Below are positions 25,241 through 35,022 of a stretch of DNA of 64,000 nucleotides, one piece after another. A program made the translations under genes and the position numbers. How positions within the stretch are numbered: the first letter of the stretch is position 1; the number at the start of each line of letters is the position of its first letter. The notes beneath the pieces were generated by a model. It worked only from the letters and a program-made list of their open reading frames with translations, had not been told where the DNA came from and ran no database searches. Origin of the DNA: an uncultured Saprospiraceae bacterium. GTDB lineage: Bacteria; Bacteroidota; Bacteroidia; Chitinophagales; Saprospiraceae. The stretch is from contig CALGAW010000059.1 in NCBI GenBank assembly GCA_937959115.1, forward strand, positions 1 through 64,000. Reading direction: 5' to 3'.

Positions 25241-26895
25241 TATTCCTTGATGAATTTTTCATGAAATATTTTTCCATATTGATAAAGTGACAAGTAATAA
25301 ACACCAGGTTTCCAATCTTTTACATTGTCAATCGTTAAATGGCTATACGTATTTTCAGACAGTTCATATTGATTCGTGTAAACGACTTTCCCTAGGACGT
25401 TTCTTACCTCTACCACATTCAAACCAGCGCTTTCGTTCCAAACAGAAAATCGATATCGATCCTTTACTCTTGCTATTTTCTTGCGACTACTATACTGTGT
25501 TCTACCACCGCCCATGTGACTTGAATTGTCAGAAAGCGAAAGGTAAGCAGCATAATAGTCTGGTACTCCGTACCCAAGTCCAGTACTAGGATCTGTGTTG
25601 AGGTGCCCATTTGTTCGAACAGCCTCCATGATTTCCATATTTGATTTATCAGGAAACGCTTGCCATAGGCTTGCCACCATCCCTGCAGTCACAGGTGCAG
25701 CGAAGGAGGTACCATCAGCGCGATCCGCAGAATAACCGTATAATGAGGCCACTGTGGTCGATGATCCCTTAGCAGATACATCTGGTTTTACTTGCTTGTC
25801 AGCGCTTGGCCCGAATGAGCTAAAGTAGGATTTTCTTCCTACTGCATCTACAGCACCAACCGCTAGTACCGAATCACCATCTGCAGGTGCACCGATAAAC
25901 TTCCAGGCACCAGCACCGGAATTCCCAGCACTATTGACCACTAGAATCCCTTTACTGGCGGCAACATCTGCTCCTTTGGTTACCCGAGTGGTGTTGCCAT
26001 CCATGTCCTTATAGGTATAATTCATCCGTTTATCGTCAAATTGGGTATAGCCGAGACTAGAATTGATGACATCAGCGCCTAGACTATCTGCATACTCAGC
26101 GCCGACGACCCAGTTGTCTTCTTCAATTCGTAGTTCTGAAGAGGTTTCTTCTGTTTTCACACATACATAGGATGCCCCTGGGGCTGTTCCGATCATTAGG
26201 CCTGGTATATTGGCGGCCATCGTAGATAACACTTGCGACCCATGCGAACTTGATTCATATGGGTAATAATCGTTCATCACAAAATCTCGTCCTTGTAGCA
26301 ATCTACCATCTGCTCGCAAGCTATCGAAGAAAGGCATGATGTCAACATTATTAAACCCACCATCGAGTACGGCAACGAGCATTCCTGATCCATCATACCC
26401 TAAATCGTGGAGGATATGACCGTTTAGCTGTTTGATCTGGTTGGCTGCTTCTCCGTATTTATCTTCAGATTTCTCAAAAGATGTATAAGGTATAGGATTT
26501 TTTGGTCGGTGCGCTCTATTCGGCTTACTTACACCTACGGCCTCACCATGTTTTATACATGGAAGTTTCATTATCCTAAGAAACGTAGTACTATCAGCTG
26601 TAATCGATGCTCCGTTCAGCCATTTCGAGGTATAATTGACTTCTGCACCTAGGTCTCTTAACTGAAAAATATAATTGGGAGTAACGGGTAGGTCATTCTC
26701 TTTAATCGGAATTCCTTGTTTTTTTCTGCGCTCCAATGCTCTAGGAGACAGGTATTCTAACGGTTTAAAAACGCTGTAGGGATTATTGTTTTTATCCGTA
26801 AATTCAACCCAAAACTTATCGTATTGCTTATAATTATCCTGACCAAGTAGAGAAAAAGATGTCAACAATAATATCCATATACCAATGAACCTCAT
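25240..26895 (-). CDS. Secreted subtilisin-like serine peptidase with T9SS-like C-terminal tail
   Basis: A signal peptide (to about LLGQ) precedes an S8 domain with the triad D178 (VLDGG), H218 (SSHGS) and S397 (GTSFAAP). The C-terminal 80 residues (from NESAGLNVVEVRNVLGK to YYLSLYQYGKIFHEKFIKE) look like a type IX secretion sorting domain, so the enzyme is probably exported across the outer membrane. An inhibitory prodomain would fit residues 25-120. It heads the run down to prmC. Confidence 0.93.
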   Translation of the reverse strand: MRFIGIWILLLTSFSLLGQDNYKQYDKFWVEFTDKNNNPYSVFKPLEYLSPRALERRKKQGIPIKENDLPVTPNYIFQLRDLGAEVNYTSKWLNGASITADSTTFLRIMKLPCIKHGEAVGVSKPNRAHRPKNPIPYTSFEKSEDKYGEAANQIKQLNGHILHDLGYDGSGMLVAVLDGGFNNVDIMPFFDSLRADGRLLQGRDFVMNDYYPYESSSHGSQVLSTMAANIPGLMIGTAPGASYVCVKTEETSSELRIEEDNWVVGAEYADSLGADVINSSLGYTQFDDKRMNYTYKDMDGNTTRVTKGADVAASKGILVVNSAGNSGAGAWKFIGAPADGDSVLAVGAVDAVGRKSYFSSFGPSADKQVKPDVSAKGSSTTVASLYGYSADRADGTSFAAPVTAGMVASLWQAFPDKSNMEIMEAVRTNGHLNTDPSTGLGYGVPDYYAAYLSLSDNSSHMGGGRTQYSSRKKIARVKDRYRFSVWNESAGLNVVEVRNVLGKVVYTNQYELSENTYSHLTIDNVKDWKPGVYYLSLYQYGKIFHEKFIKE

Positions 26896-27622
26896 ATAAT
26901 ACTGTCTTTTTTTGCAAGTTAGTTTATTTACTCCAAATTCACTTTATTTTTAAACTGGATTCCACTGTTTTCTTTGGCAATGCTTAAAACAATGAATTCT
27001 ATTGATAGAATACTTCAAGGTTTAAGCCAAGTTTTGATTATTGAAAAATATAGATTTCTAGATCCTTTACTTCTAGGGAAATTTAAATTGGGGAATATTC
27101 AGAATAGGTAGAGAAAACAAGGAAAAACATCCAACAAAACCACCCATTTATTACAAAAAAGTGCAATCCAATCAAAAAAATGTCACAGAATATTTTTATA
27201 AACACCTAAATATCAATGACTAAAACCACATTTCCCTAGAATTTTTACGTTAATTTTGAATTTAATGAAAATTTAAAATTTTATATCTAAAATCAACATT
27301 TTGCAATATTTAATTTACCATAATTCAATTTTTAGAATTTTTATTTTGTTTTTTATTTTTTTTCGTTCAAATACAGAATTTAATTTGCAAAAGGTATTGT
27401 TTTATAATAATAATTGATTTACCTTTGTGGTCTTGAAAATGAAAAGCGTTCCCACGGTAGAATAAAACAGGGCTAAACCAATTGATATTTTTATTTTTGC
27501 TCTATCTGCCGCTTTACTTACTTAAAATTTTGCATTTTAGTTAAAGTTCAAGTAATAATTTGGACAGCATTGACATTATTAAGTAAAAATTGTAAATTGT
27601 AATCGAATTAAAATATATTATT
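26896..27622. other. Long AT-rich regulatory gap
   Basis: No gene is seen. The gap is very AT-rich, with several A and T tracts at 27080-27380. The only clear signal is a promoter at 27397-27427, which would give the paralogous secreted-protein gene a leader of about 190 nt. A regulatory leader is possible but no fold was recognised. Confidence 0.4.
27397..27427 (+). promoter_or_regulatory. Bacteroidota-type promoter
   Basis: TTG (27397-27399) and TACCTTTG (27420-27427) are 20 nt apart and fit the phylum consensus. The leader to the downstream start is about 190 nt long. Confidence 0.55.
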
Positions 27623-28054
27623 ATGAAAAAGTTTTTTGTACTCGCCGCTCTCGCTTTTGGAACTCAGTTCTTAATGGCTCAGACTCAGAAGACTTTCGTT
27701 AAGTCTTTCAACGTCGATGGTAATAACTTCGTTGTCGTTAAGCTTGACGGTGCAGTTGAAGTAAAAGAATGGAATGAACCAATTGTTAGAGTGCATACGA
27801 ATGTAGCATTGGAAAATGGTAGCGCAAGTGTACTTAAGCAATTCTTAATCCTAGGAAGATATAACCTTACTGGTGGTTTGACAAACGGAGATTTTGTTAT
27901 TGAATCTGCCAATAGAGTTCAAAATGTAAAGTATAGAGGACAAATTCTTGAAGAAAAAGTAACATACACGGTATTTGTACCAGCGAATGTAGAAGTAATG
28001 GTTAATGACGAAGAAACCACAACAGCTGTGGAGGGTTCAAATCCTAGTTTATAA
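27623..28054 (+). CDS. Secreted beta-rich protein, paralogue of the next gene
   Basis: A signal peptide (VLAALAFGTQFLMAQ) precedes about 120 residues of strand-rich sequence (VVVKLDGAVEVKEWNEPIVRV). The run resembles the adhesin-like DUF2807/DUF4097 type, in which short beta strands stack, but this is a loose comparison. The neighbour at 28154-28765 has the same order of motifs (FKxxNxxxLxLxxxxExxExW; ALxxxGRYxL), so the pair arose by duplication. A terminator at 28084-28112 separates them. Confidence 0.8.
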   Translation: MKKFFVLAALAFGTQFLMAQTQKTFVKSFNVDGNNFVVVKLDGAVEVKEWNEPIVRVHTNVALENGSASVLKQFLILGRYNLTGGLTNGDFVIESANRVQNVKYRGQILEEKVTYTVFVPANVEVMVNDEETTTAVEGSNPSL

Positions 28055-28083
28055 AAATAAACCATTTTATCGATGGAGGAAAA

Positions 28084-28112
28084 GGGCTACAAAAAATTGT
28101 GGCTCTTTTTTT
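28084..28112 (+). terminator. Rho-independent terminator
   Basis: A nine-pair stem, GGGCTACAA (28084-28092) with TTGTGGCTC (28097-28105) including two G-U pairs, is followed by seven T. It lies 30 nt after the secreted-protein stop. Confidence 0.75.
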
Positions 28113-28153
28113 GTTTAAATAATCTTTGTATTTTGTTATTAAAATAATAAAGA

Positions 28154-28765
28154 ATGAAATTGGTCTTTACTTTTCTGTTGACATTCAGTGTCGCTTTACA
28201 GTCCTACGCTCAGGTTGTAAAAACACTTTACAAGACATTTAAATCGGAAAATATAACCGCCCTCAATCTACAATTCGATTACGAAACAGAAATCGAAGAA
28301 TGGAAGGATCGAAAGATTTTGATTGAAACTACGGTTAGCATTACCAATTCTAAACGTCATATACTGGACGCTCTTGCTGAAGCTGGCAGATATGAATTGA
28401 AAGTTCAAGAAGGTAGTACCCTTGCATTAAACTTTAAAGATCTTTCTAAAACAATTACTTATAAAGGGGTGGAATGCTGGGAAAATCTGACCGTAAAAGT
28501 ATATGTGCCAGAAGGCATGAAAGTCACCCAGGTGCCTATCGTAAAGCGTGAACGTCCTGAACTAGCGGTAGAAGACAATCCAGAAGACATCATTGATCCA
28601 TATAGCCAACCCGTCTCGCAAGATGAAATTGATAGCTATTTCTCCGATGAACCAGATTATGGTGATCAGCCAGATATCGAATATCAGGATTATGGTGAAG
28701 ATATTGATTATGATGCAATATTTGGTCCCTCTGGCGGAAGTGGTGACCAGATTACACCTCCATAA
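28154..28765 (+). CDS. Secreted beta-rich protein with acidic C-terminal tail
   Basis: This is a diverged copy of the preceding gene: signal peptide, then the same strand pattern (TLYKTFKSENITALNLQFDYE; EEWKDRKILIET; AEAGRYELKV). After about residue 145 it gains a long Asp/Glu/Tyr-rich tail (SDEPDYGDQPDIEYQDYGED) that ends in GGSGDQITPP. The acidic tail could bind cations or a basic partner. The family is not recognised. Confidence 0.78.
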   Translation: MKLVFTFLLTFSVALQSYAQVVKTLYKTFKSENITALNLQFDYETEIEEWKDRKILIETTVSITNSKRHILDALAEAGRYELKVQEGSTLALNFKDLSKTITYKGVECWENLTVKVYVPEGMKVTQVPIVKRERPELAVEDNPEDIIDPYSQPVSQDEIDSYFSDEPDYGDQPDIEYQDYGEDIDYDAIFGPSGGSGDQITPP

Positions 28766-29088
28766 TAGTCCGGTCCATTAAAAGTAGGTTCATCCTATTT
28801 TGTTCAAACAGTATTTGTGAACCATAGAACCTCCGAGCCACAAGTGCTATATTAATAGGAAATCACCCTAATAATTGACGGAAACAATGTGTTCGGTTTC
28901 ACAAAAAGAAATAGAAAAGATTAGTCAACCTTGGATTCCGCTTTAACAAAATCACCTATTGTTGTAGCTAAAAAGAATCAAATTCCAAGTAAATAGACGT
29001 TTATTGAAAACAGATTTGCACAAAATCCGTGTTTCTATGAACTTTCAACTCCTTATTTTTGTAATTTTGTTATTCATACAGACTTATC
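28766..29088. other. Gap upstream of mnmA
   Basis: No gene is seen. A -7 element lies at 29054-29061; the rest is unremarkable AT-rich sequence. Confidence 0.4.
29054..29061 (+). promoter_or_regulatory. Probable -7 element for mnmA
   Basis: TATTTTTG fits the TANNTTTG consensus and lies 27 nt before the mnmA start. The upstream -33 element is weak. Confidence 0.4.
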
Positions 29089-30189
29089 ATGAGTAAACAC
29101 GGAAAAGTACTAGTAGCAATGAGTGGTGGCATCGACAGCACAGTGACCGCAATGATGCTGCACGAGGAAGGCTACGAAGTAATTGGAATCACCATGAAAA
29201 CATGGGATTATGCGAACTCAGGTGGTGGCGGAAAGGAAACTGGTTGCTGTAGCCTCGATTCGATCAATGACGCACGGGCAGTCGCCGTGGACAGAGGATT
29301 TCATCACTTCATCGTAGATATCCGCGAAGAGTTTGGCAATTATGTGATCGATAATTTTGTAGACGAATACCTAGCAGGACGTACACCAAATCCTTGCGTA
29401 TTGTGTAATACGCATATCAAATGGGAATCCTTGCTCAAACGAGCTGACACACTGGACTGTGAATTTATCGCTACTGGACACTATGCTCAAATCGGTGAAT
29501 CGAACGGACGAAAATATATCACGAAGGCTGTAGATCGGAATAAAGATCAGTCCTATGTTTTGTGGGGCTTGAGCCAGGAATGCCTGAGTAGAAGCCGTTT
29601 TCCTTTAGCAAAATTGACAAAGCCTGAAGTTCGGCAAATGGCGCATGACTGGGGCTATACTGATCTTGCAAAAAAAGGAGATAGCTATGAGATTTGCTTT
29701 GTGCCTGACAATGACTACAGAGGCTTCCTTAAGCGGAATGTGCCAGGGCTAGAACAAGAAGTAGATGGTGGAACATTTGTTGATACCGAAGGCAAAAAGC
29801 TAGGTACGCATAAGGGATATCCTTTTTACACAGTTGGTCAACGGAAAGGCCTAGGAATGGCATTTGGAGAACCGATGTTTGTAACGGAGATCATTCCAGA
29901 ATCTAATACCATAGTGCTTGGAAGATCAGAAGACTTGGTTCGCAATGCGATGTATGTCGGGCAACTCAATTGCTTAAAATATGAATCATTTCCGGATGGT
30001 ATGGAGGCTTTAACCCAAATCCGATATGGAGATCCAGGAGCATTAGCCAAAATCAATGCGAAAGGCGAATCACTAGAAGTTGAGTTTTTAGCCAATGTGA
30101 AAGGTGTCGCACCAGGTCAGTCCGCTGTTTTCTATGAAGGAGACGATGTGATTGGAGGAGGCATCATTCAACGATATCCACAAAATTAA
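29089..30189 (+). CDS. mnmA: tRNA-specific 2-thiouridylase
   Basis: The ATP pyrophosphatase loop SGGIDS (12-17) is at the N-terminus. The catalytic cysteines are in NPCVLCN and in SYEICFVPDNDY, and the C-terminal part has the usual GxGMAFGEPMFV run. The enzyme makes the 2-thio group of wobble uridine in tRNA for Lys, Glu and Gln, using sulfur relayed from a desulfurase. Length 366 is normal. The gene stands alone. Confidence 0.97.
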   Translation: MSKHGKVLVAMSGGIDSTVTAMMLHEEGYEVIGITMKTWDYANSGGGGKETGCCSLDSINDARAVAVDRGFHHFIVDIREEFGNYVIDNFVDEYLAGRTPNPCVLCNTHIKWESLLKRADTLDCEFIATGHYAQIGESNGRKYITKAVDRNKDQSYVLWGLSQECLSRSRFPLAKLTKPEVRQMAHDWGYTDLAKKGDSYEICFVPDNDYRGFLKRNVPGLEQEVDGGTFVDTEGKKLGTHKGYPFYTVGQRKGLGMAFGEPMFVTEIIPESNTIVLGRSEDLVRNAMYVGQLNCLKYESFPDGMEALTQIRYGDPGALAKINAKGESLEVEFLANVKGVAPGQSAVFYEGDDVIGGGIIQRYPQN

Positions 30190-30499
30190 TTGACATTGGT
30201 TATTGAGTGCTATTCCTGGCTAGCCAAAAAAATTAGACGTGGGTGTAGACCTCTCACTTCTAGTAGAATGAACAGGTCATTGAGATAATCGGTTGAGATC
30301 TCTTGAGCATTATGAAATTTGTCCTTGGTTTTCTCTTTATTTATGGAAATCTGCTGTAGAGAAGAAACACATAATCATCTTTTATTCATGTGGTATTATT
30401 TTTGTAAATTTATTCTTTTTAGAAGATTTAGATAATTTTTTAAACAAAATGCAGTTATACTAGTATAACTACTTAGAACTAAGCGCTACCAACAATATC
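30190..30499. other. Gap upstream of the lipoprotein gene
   Basis: No gene is seen. TATTTTTG at 30397-30404 may be a -7 element for the lipoprotein gene at 30500, which would give a leader of about 90 nt. No other structure is evident. Confidence 0.35.
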
Positions 30500-31255
30500 A
30501 TGAAGTCATTACAATACCTTTTTATCATCCTTGCAAGCGGATACCTCCTATTCAGCTGCACTTCCTGTGGTACTCCTGAGCCAGAGGATATTGATTTAGG
30601 AATAAACTATTATCCATTGGAAGTTGGGAAATTTCGAATTTACAAGGTAGATTCGATTATTTATGACAATAAGAACAACACCATTGTACAGGATACAAAC
30701 TCATTTTTCTTAAAGGAAGAATTAACAGACACTATTCGTGACAACCAGGGTAACTTAGTGTACACCCTAGAACGATTCGAACGAGCTGACATAAATGATA
30801 CGTGGCGTGTGAAGGACGTTTATGGTGTTACATTGATTGATTATCAGCTACACACCGTTGAAGAAAATCAGCGGTTTATCAAACTAGTCTACCCTGTTGG
30901 TGTTGACGTAGCTCCTTGGAATGGCAACACGTTTATCGATGAGTTTACAACGGTAGACATTGCTGGAGAAAGTATTGAAATTTTCAAGGGTTGGTTGTAT
31001 GAATACTCTGAGGTTGACGTTCCAATGCAAATACAATCTATTGTCTTTGACTCTACACTTACGGTCATTCAAGCAAGTGAAGATAATCTTATTGAGTATA
31101 GATATTCTACTGAAACTTACGCTAGAGGTGTTGGTTTAATCAAAAAGGATATGCAAATTCTAAACACACAGTGCTATAATTGTGGTACTGATACTTGGGA
31201 AGAAAAAGCAGAAAAAGGCTTTATTCTCAAACAAGAAATCATTGATTATAATTAG
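30500..31255 (+). CDS. Lipoprotein of unknown function
   Basis: The lipoprotein signal ends in LLFSC. The soluble part begins with INYYPLEVGKFRIYKVDSI, a hallmark of a Bacteroidota lipoprotein family whose members have a single beta-rich domain. Residues 190-230 carry a two-Cys turn (TQCYNCGTDTW). No function can be assigned. It is a single-gene unit ended by a strong bidirectional hairpin. Confidence 0.78.
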   Translation: MKSLQYLFIILASGYLLFSCTSCGTPEPEDIDLGINYYPLEVGKFRIYKVDSIIYDNKNNTIVQDTNSFFLKEELTDTIRDNQGNLVYTLERFERADINDTWRVKDVYGVTLIDYQLHTVEENQRFIKLVYPVGVDVAPWNGNTFIDEFTTVDIAGESIEIFKGWLYEYSEVDVPMQIQSIVFDSTLTVIQASEDNLIEYRYSTETYARGVGLIKKDMQILNTQCYNCGTDTWEEKAEKGFILKQEIIDYN

Positions 31256-31293
31256 ATTCGCATTCAAGTGGTTGTTTCCACTCTATTTAATAG

Positions 31294-31328
31294 AAAAGAC
31301 CTGATTGCATCATGCCATCAGGTCTTTT
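31294..31328. terminator. Bidirectional terminator
   Basis: A 12-bp perfect stem AAAAGACCTGAT / ATCAGGTCTTTT has an 11-nt loop and a T run on the plus-strand side (A run on the other). It lies between convergent genes ending at 31255 and 31353. Confidence 0.85.
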
Positions 31329-31352
31329 TTAATTTTCTAGTTTGTTGAACGA

Positions 31353-31706
31353 TTAGTCAACTAGGTGATCTGCGATCTCCATACCTTGATTTTTAGGATC
31401 TTCGCCATACTGGTTGCTTCCTTTTTCACCTTCCATAACTGCAAGGTAAATGTTGTAAAAAGGAATTAAACAGAACCAACCACTCTTACCTACATCATGC
31501 ATTCTTCTGATTGCAACAGCAATTGACGGAACAAGTACTCCAAGGCTATAAATTGTTCCTATTAGAGTTGTACCTATCAGACCGCCTACAAATCCTAGAG
31601 CAATGCTAATAATTAGGTTAAATAGAACAAAATACCAGTATTCTGATCTTCTTGCTCTTCCTTCAAAAACAGCATATTTCTTTAAAACTTCTAAATACCA
31701 ATTCAT
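31353..31706 (-). CDS. DUF805 membrane protein
   Basis: The 117-residue sequence has the DUF805 pattern: KKYAVFEGRARRSEYWYFVL before the first helix, later LVPSIAVAIRRMHDVGKSGW, then a helix and IYLAVMEGEKGSNQYG. These small inner-membrane proteins have no proven function. It is a single gene. Confidence 0.88.
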   Translation of the reverse strand: MNWYLEVLKKYAVFEGRARRSEYWYFVLFNLIISIALGFVGGLIGTTLIGTIYSLGVLVPSIAVAIRRMHDVGKSGWFCLIPFYNIYLAVMEGEKGSNQYGEDPKNQGMEIADHLVD

Positions 31707-31831
31707 TTTTTTGACTTTTATTGTTATTAAATATTATTACCTAGGAATTGAAGTTTATTTGCTTGGATACATTTTATTGTTTCTTTGAATGTATTGGGTC
31801 TCCTATAAAATTCACTTCGGTTAGTTCAATT

Positions 31832-33469
31832 TTATTCTTTGACGACCAGGTCACCAGATTCTGCCCAGTTTACGTATTTGTCTTGGAATTTTTTATCAAT
31901 GCTTCTACGTTTTACCTTCATCGTAGGGGTAAGCATTTCATTTTCTACCGTCCAATCTTCCTTGAGGAGAACACATTTACAAATTTTTTCATGCTTCTCG
32001 CAGGTCTTGTTCACCTGTTCTAAGGTTTCCTTAATGTTATTAGATACTTCGTTTTGGTCTAGGGCCTGTGCTGCCTCAGAAAGTACAACTAAAGCTAGCG
32101 GTTGGTGTAAATTGGACCCCGTGACACATACTTGTTCAATGTGCGTGTTTGTCGCTATTCTTGCTTCAATTGGTTCTGGAGCGATGTACTTGCCTTTAGC
32201 GGTTTTAAACAATGCTTTTACCCTTCCGGTAATAAATAAAAACCCATCGTTATCAACATGGCCAGCATCACCTGTGCACAGATATCCATCTCGAAATGCT
32301 GCTTCCGTTAATTCAGGCTCTTTGTAATATTCCCGCATACTAGCTTTAGATTTTACTAGAATTTCGCCGTCTGGTTCTATTCTTACATCTACTTCAGGAA
32401 ATGGTTGGCCCTGTGATCCTTTTTTTGCTTTCCCAGGTCTCGTGTAGTGGGAATAGGCGCAATTTTCTGTCATTCCATATACTTCTTGTAGGTTTACTCC
32501 TAGCTTGCCCCACCATTCTAATAATGCAGGTGGTGTAGGTGCTGCCCCTGTAAGGAACGAGTGTGCTTTTTGTAAGCCTAAGCCTGTTTTGATCTTCTTT
32601 TTTACAATTCCCGATACAATCGGAATTTTCAACAACGTATTGAGTTTCTTTTGCGGCATTTTTTGAAGAATCGCCATTTGAAACTTTGTCCAAATCCTAG
32701 GAACACCAAAGAAAACACTAGGCTGTGAAGCACTTAAATTTTCAACGAAGGTATCAAGGGATTCAGCAAAGTAAATCGATCCTCCTTCATACAATGTGCC
32801 GATCTCAGTAAGCATGCGTTCAGCAATGTGAGACATTGGAAGATAGGAGAACATTCTAGCTTCTTTACCCCCTAAGTCTACTTCAGTAAGGGCGTTGGTT
32901 ACTGCAAATATCAATGATTCAAAGTCATGCACTACGCCCTTTGGTCTTCCAGTGGTTCCAGAAGTGTAGATGATGGTCATTACTTTAGATGGATCTATGT
33001 TTGGTTCTCCTTGGATTGGTTCATTATTCTTAATCAAATCAGACCATTGCGTAAAGCCTTTTGGGCCATAGTTTGGAAAGGAGATGCACTCCACGTGCTC
33101 AGGAACTCCTCGCTTCATCCCGTCCCAATTATCTAGTTTACCAACAAACAGCAAAGAAGCTTCACTGTGCTGCATTACGTAGTTTAGATTCATATCCTTT
33201 ACATTCGGATACACTGGAACGGAGATATGCCCAGACATCATAATTGCTAGATCACACATGACCCAGTAAGCGCAGTTTTTGGAAACAAGACCGATCTTAG
33301 ATTCTGGTGGCAGATTTTTTGCTTTTAAAGCAGCTGCAAGACGACGGATTTCATCTGCTGCTTCTTTGTAGGTCCAAGTCAGTGTCTTACCATCAATTGG
33401 TTGACTTAAAAACAGTTTATTGGGCTGTTCTTTTTCCCATTTGTATAGTTTTTCAAGTGGTGATTGCAT
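31832..33469 (-). CDS. AMP-forming acyl-CoA synthetase (long-chain type)
   Basis: The adenylation motif YTSGTTGRPKGVVH is intact, followed by the A5-type QEVYGMTENCA and the C-terminal lid residues around GDAGHVDNDGFLFITGRVK and KYIAPEPIE. It activates a fatty acid to its adenylate and then CoA ester. Length 545 is normal for the FACL/FadD-like group. Chain-length specificity cannot be read. The gene stands alone. Confidence 0.92.
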   Translation of the reverse strand: MQSPLEKLYKWEKEQPNKLFLSQPIDGKTLTWTYKEAADEIRRLAAALKAKNLPPESKIGLVSKNCAYWVMCDLAIMMSGHISVPVYPNVKDMNLNYVMQHSEASLLFVGKLDNWDGMKRGVPEHVECISFPNYGPKGFTQWSDLIKNNEPIQGEPNIDPSKVMTIIYTSGTTGRPKGVVHDFESLIFAVTNALTEVDLGGKEARMFSYLPMSHIAERMLTEIGTLYEGGSIYFAESLDTFVENLSASQPSVFFGVPRIWTKFQMAILQKMPQKKLNTLLKIPIVSGIVKKKIKTGLGLQKAHSFLTGAAPTPPALLEWWGKLGVNLQEVYGMTENCAYSHYTRPGKAKKGSQGQPFPEVDVRIEPDGEILVKSKASMREYYKEPELTEAAFRDGYLCTGDAGHVDNDGFLFITGRVKALFKTAKGKYIAPEPIEARIATNTHIEQVCVTGSNLHQPLALVVLSEAAQALDQNEVSNNIKETLEQVNKTCEKHEKICKCVLLKEDWTVENEMLTPTMKVKRRSIDKKFQDKYVNWAESGDLVVKE

Positions 33470-33919
33470 CGTTTCGAAGTTTTAGTAAGAACTCTCAATA
33501 TAGTTGTAATAAATGGAAAATTGCAAAATGAATTTTGAAAGTTATTAACGTGCTACATTCATAGGACTAAACATACAGCCTATTATTAGTGTGCGATTTG
33601 GATATTAACTAAATTAATCATTTGACAATTAAAGTGTTAAGAGGGAGGAGAAGGACGGAAGACAGGAGACGGAAGATCGAAGTTAAAAGAGTGTGGAGTA
33701 TTGTTTTAAGGAATCAACTCTTCTAATGCTTTGTATCAATTAGGCTTAAAACCTACTGTTGAAAGGTTAAATTATAAATTATTGATGAAGTATAACATCT
33801 GGTATTAAAAACCAGTCAAGTTGGAAAGAGCTGTTTGTTATGCGTGACACGTTACCATAAAACTCCGAGAGGAAATAGTATACAGAGCTATTGGACATTA
33901 ACGATTACTAACTAGTTAC
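33470..33919. other. Gap with a purine-rich repeat
   Basis: No gene is seen. A purine-rich stretch at about 33640-33680 (GGAGAAGGACGGAAGACAGG) resembles repeats at 23335 and 23494. The stretch near 33890-33915 has the AT-rich TTAACGATTACTAAC style found in other gaps. Confidence 0.45.
33640..33678 (+). repeat. GGAGACGGAAGAC-type dispersed repeat
   Basis: GACGGAAGAC occurs with nearby GGAGACGGAAGA, sharing the core of the copies at 23335 and 23494. It is probably a simple purine-rich repeat that has spread in this genome. Confidence 0.5.
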
Positions 33920-34696
33920 TTAGTACCCTGTGACGAGTAGATTTTTGGCGCCTTTCATACCGCATTTCTGATATTTGTGGTAGGCTGCTGCTGCTCGGTG
34001 CTGGATGTCTTCTGGACTTTCATTGTAGACCCACCCCTGCACTGCTGCCTCAAGTGTATAAGCCTCTGGAGCCATTAAACCAGTCGTCCAGAGCAATGGG
34101 TTGGCATCCATACAGTTGATGATGTCTTTGAAATAGTTTTTGGTGATGCATCCTAGTAAGATCACATCCCGTTTATCACAATTAACTGGCAAAACGCAGC
34201 CGAAGGGATAGTGAAAGTCCATGAGACCGTTGTGACCAATATAAGAAATGAGGTTTGCCGAACCACCTATTGGCAGTGCAACGCCATTTACATCAATGGT
34301 ATCTCGCTGATAGCCGCCACTTGAAAATATAAAATTGAGGGTAGTCAATTGGATATAGGCTCCGTCGTAGGCATCAGCTACAAGATACACCTCTTCTTTT
34401 TGATGTTTAAACACGATTCGTTCTAGTACCTTATAGGGAAGCGAGGCAGAAGCTTTTTGAGTTTGTACTAACTCCCAGTTCGAACTTTTCTTGAGATGGG
34501 TCTTTACCCCGTATAGGGCGCCCCAATACAGATTGCTGTTAGGGTCTTGTCCATTGCCAATCGACTTGGGTACAGGGACAATTCCTTGGTTTTGGTTATC
34601 GCAAAGTGCTACCATTACATGGACAACACGCGGTTTTGCGCTTAACGATAAGGCAATCCCAATGCTTATTAATACTAGTAGAAAAATTCTTTTCAT
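33920..34696 (-). CDS. Secreted protein, possible clan CD-like fold
   Basis: A signal peptide (to about SLSAKP) precedes a soluble protein (VHVMVALCDNQNQGIVPVPK at the start). Residues near 170-200 contain SYIGHNGLMDF and then, 28 residues after that His, VILLGCITKNYF. A His-Gly-like turn and a later hydrophobic strand with Cys is the pattern of clan CD peptidases (caspase, gingipain, CHAT). The spacing is plausible but no family was confirmed, so function remains unknown. Confidence 0.75.
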   Translation of the reverse strand: MKRIFLLVLISIGIALSLSAKPRVVHVMVALCDNQNQGIVPVPKSIGNGQDPNSNLYWGALYGVKTHLKKSSNWELVQTQKASASLPYKVLERIVFKHQKEEVYLVADAYDGAYIQLTTLNFIFSSGGYQRDTIDVNGVALPIGGSANLISYIGHNGLMDFHYPFGCVLPVNCDKRDVILLGCITKNYFKDIINCMDANPLLWTTGLMAPEAYTLEAAVQGWVYNESPEDIQHRAAAAYHKYQKCGMKGAKNLLVTGY

Positions 34697-35022
34697 TGTT
34701 TATGTTCTAAGTACACCTAATAATAAAACAGAAATTTGGGATGTTTAGTTTCCAAGGGGTTGTTAATTATACGTTTTTTAGCGTTAATTATTCTTTAATA
34801 CAATTATTCGTTTTACTGGTGTTAGGATTGGAGAATTGATGCCCTATCGATGATTGCTAGCGCAAACCTCACAAGTCTAACAAGACGTCCCAGATTCATA
34901 TTTTTAGTGAGGTTAAGGATGATGTAATGATGTAGTAGGTTGTAAGAATAAAAATCCCCTCCACAGAAGATTGTAGAAGGGATTTTGTACTATTTTAGTG
35001 TAATAAGTTTTAGTTTGATCGA
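34697..35022. other. Gap upstream of the secreted-protein gene
   Basis: No gene is seen. A terminator of the downstream minus-strand unit occupies 34951-34986. The remainder is AT-rich. Confidence 0.4.
34951..34986 (-). terminator. Rho-independent terminator
   Basis: The repeat AAAATCCC (34951-34958) and GGGATTTT (34979-34986) has a loop that can add CACA/TTGT pairs. It follows the lipoprotein gene ending at 35023 on the minus strand. Confidence 0.7.

Noticed and set aside
28030-28046. GGTTCAAATCC, like a tRNA T-arm
   Set aside because: It lies inside a coding frame, the T-stem has only three pairs, and no acceptor or D-arm fits upstream.
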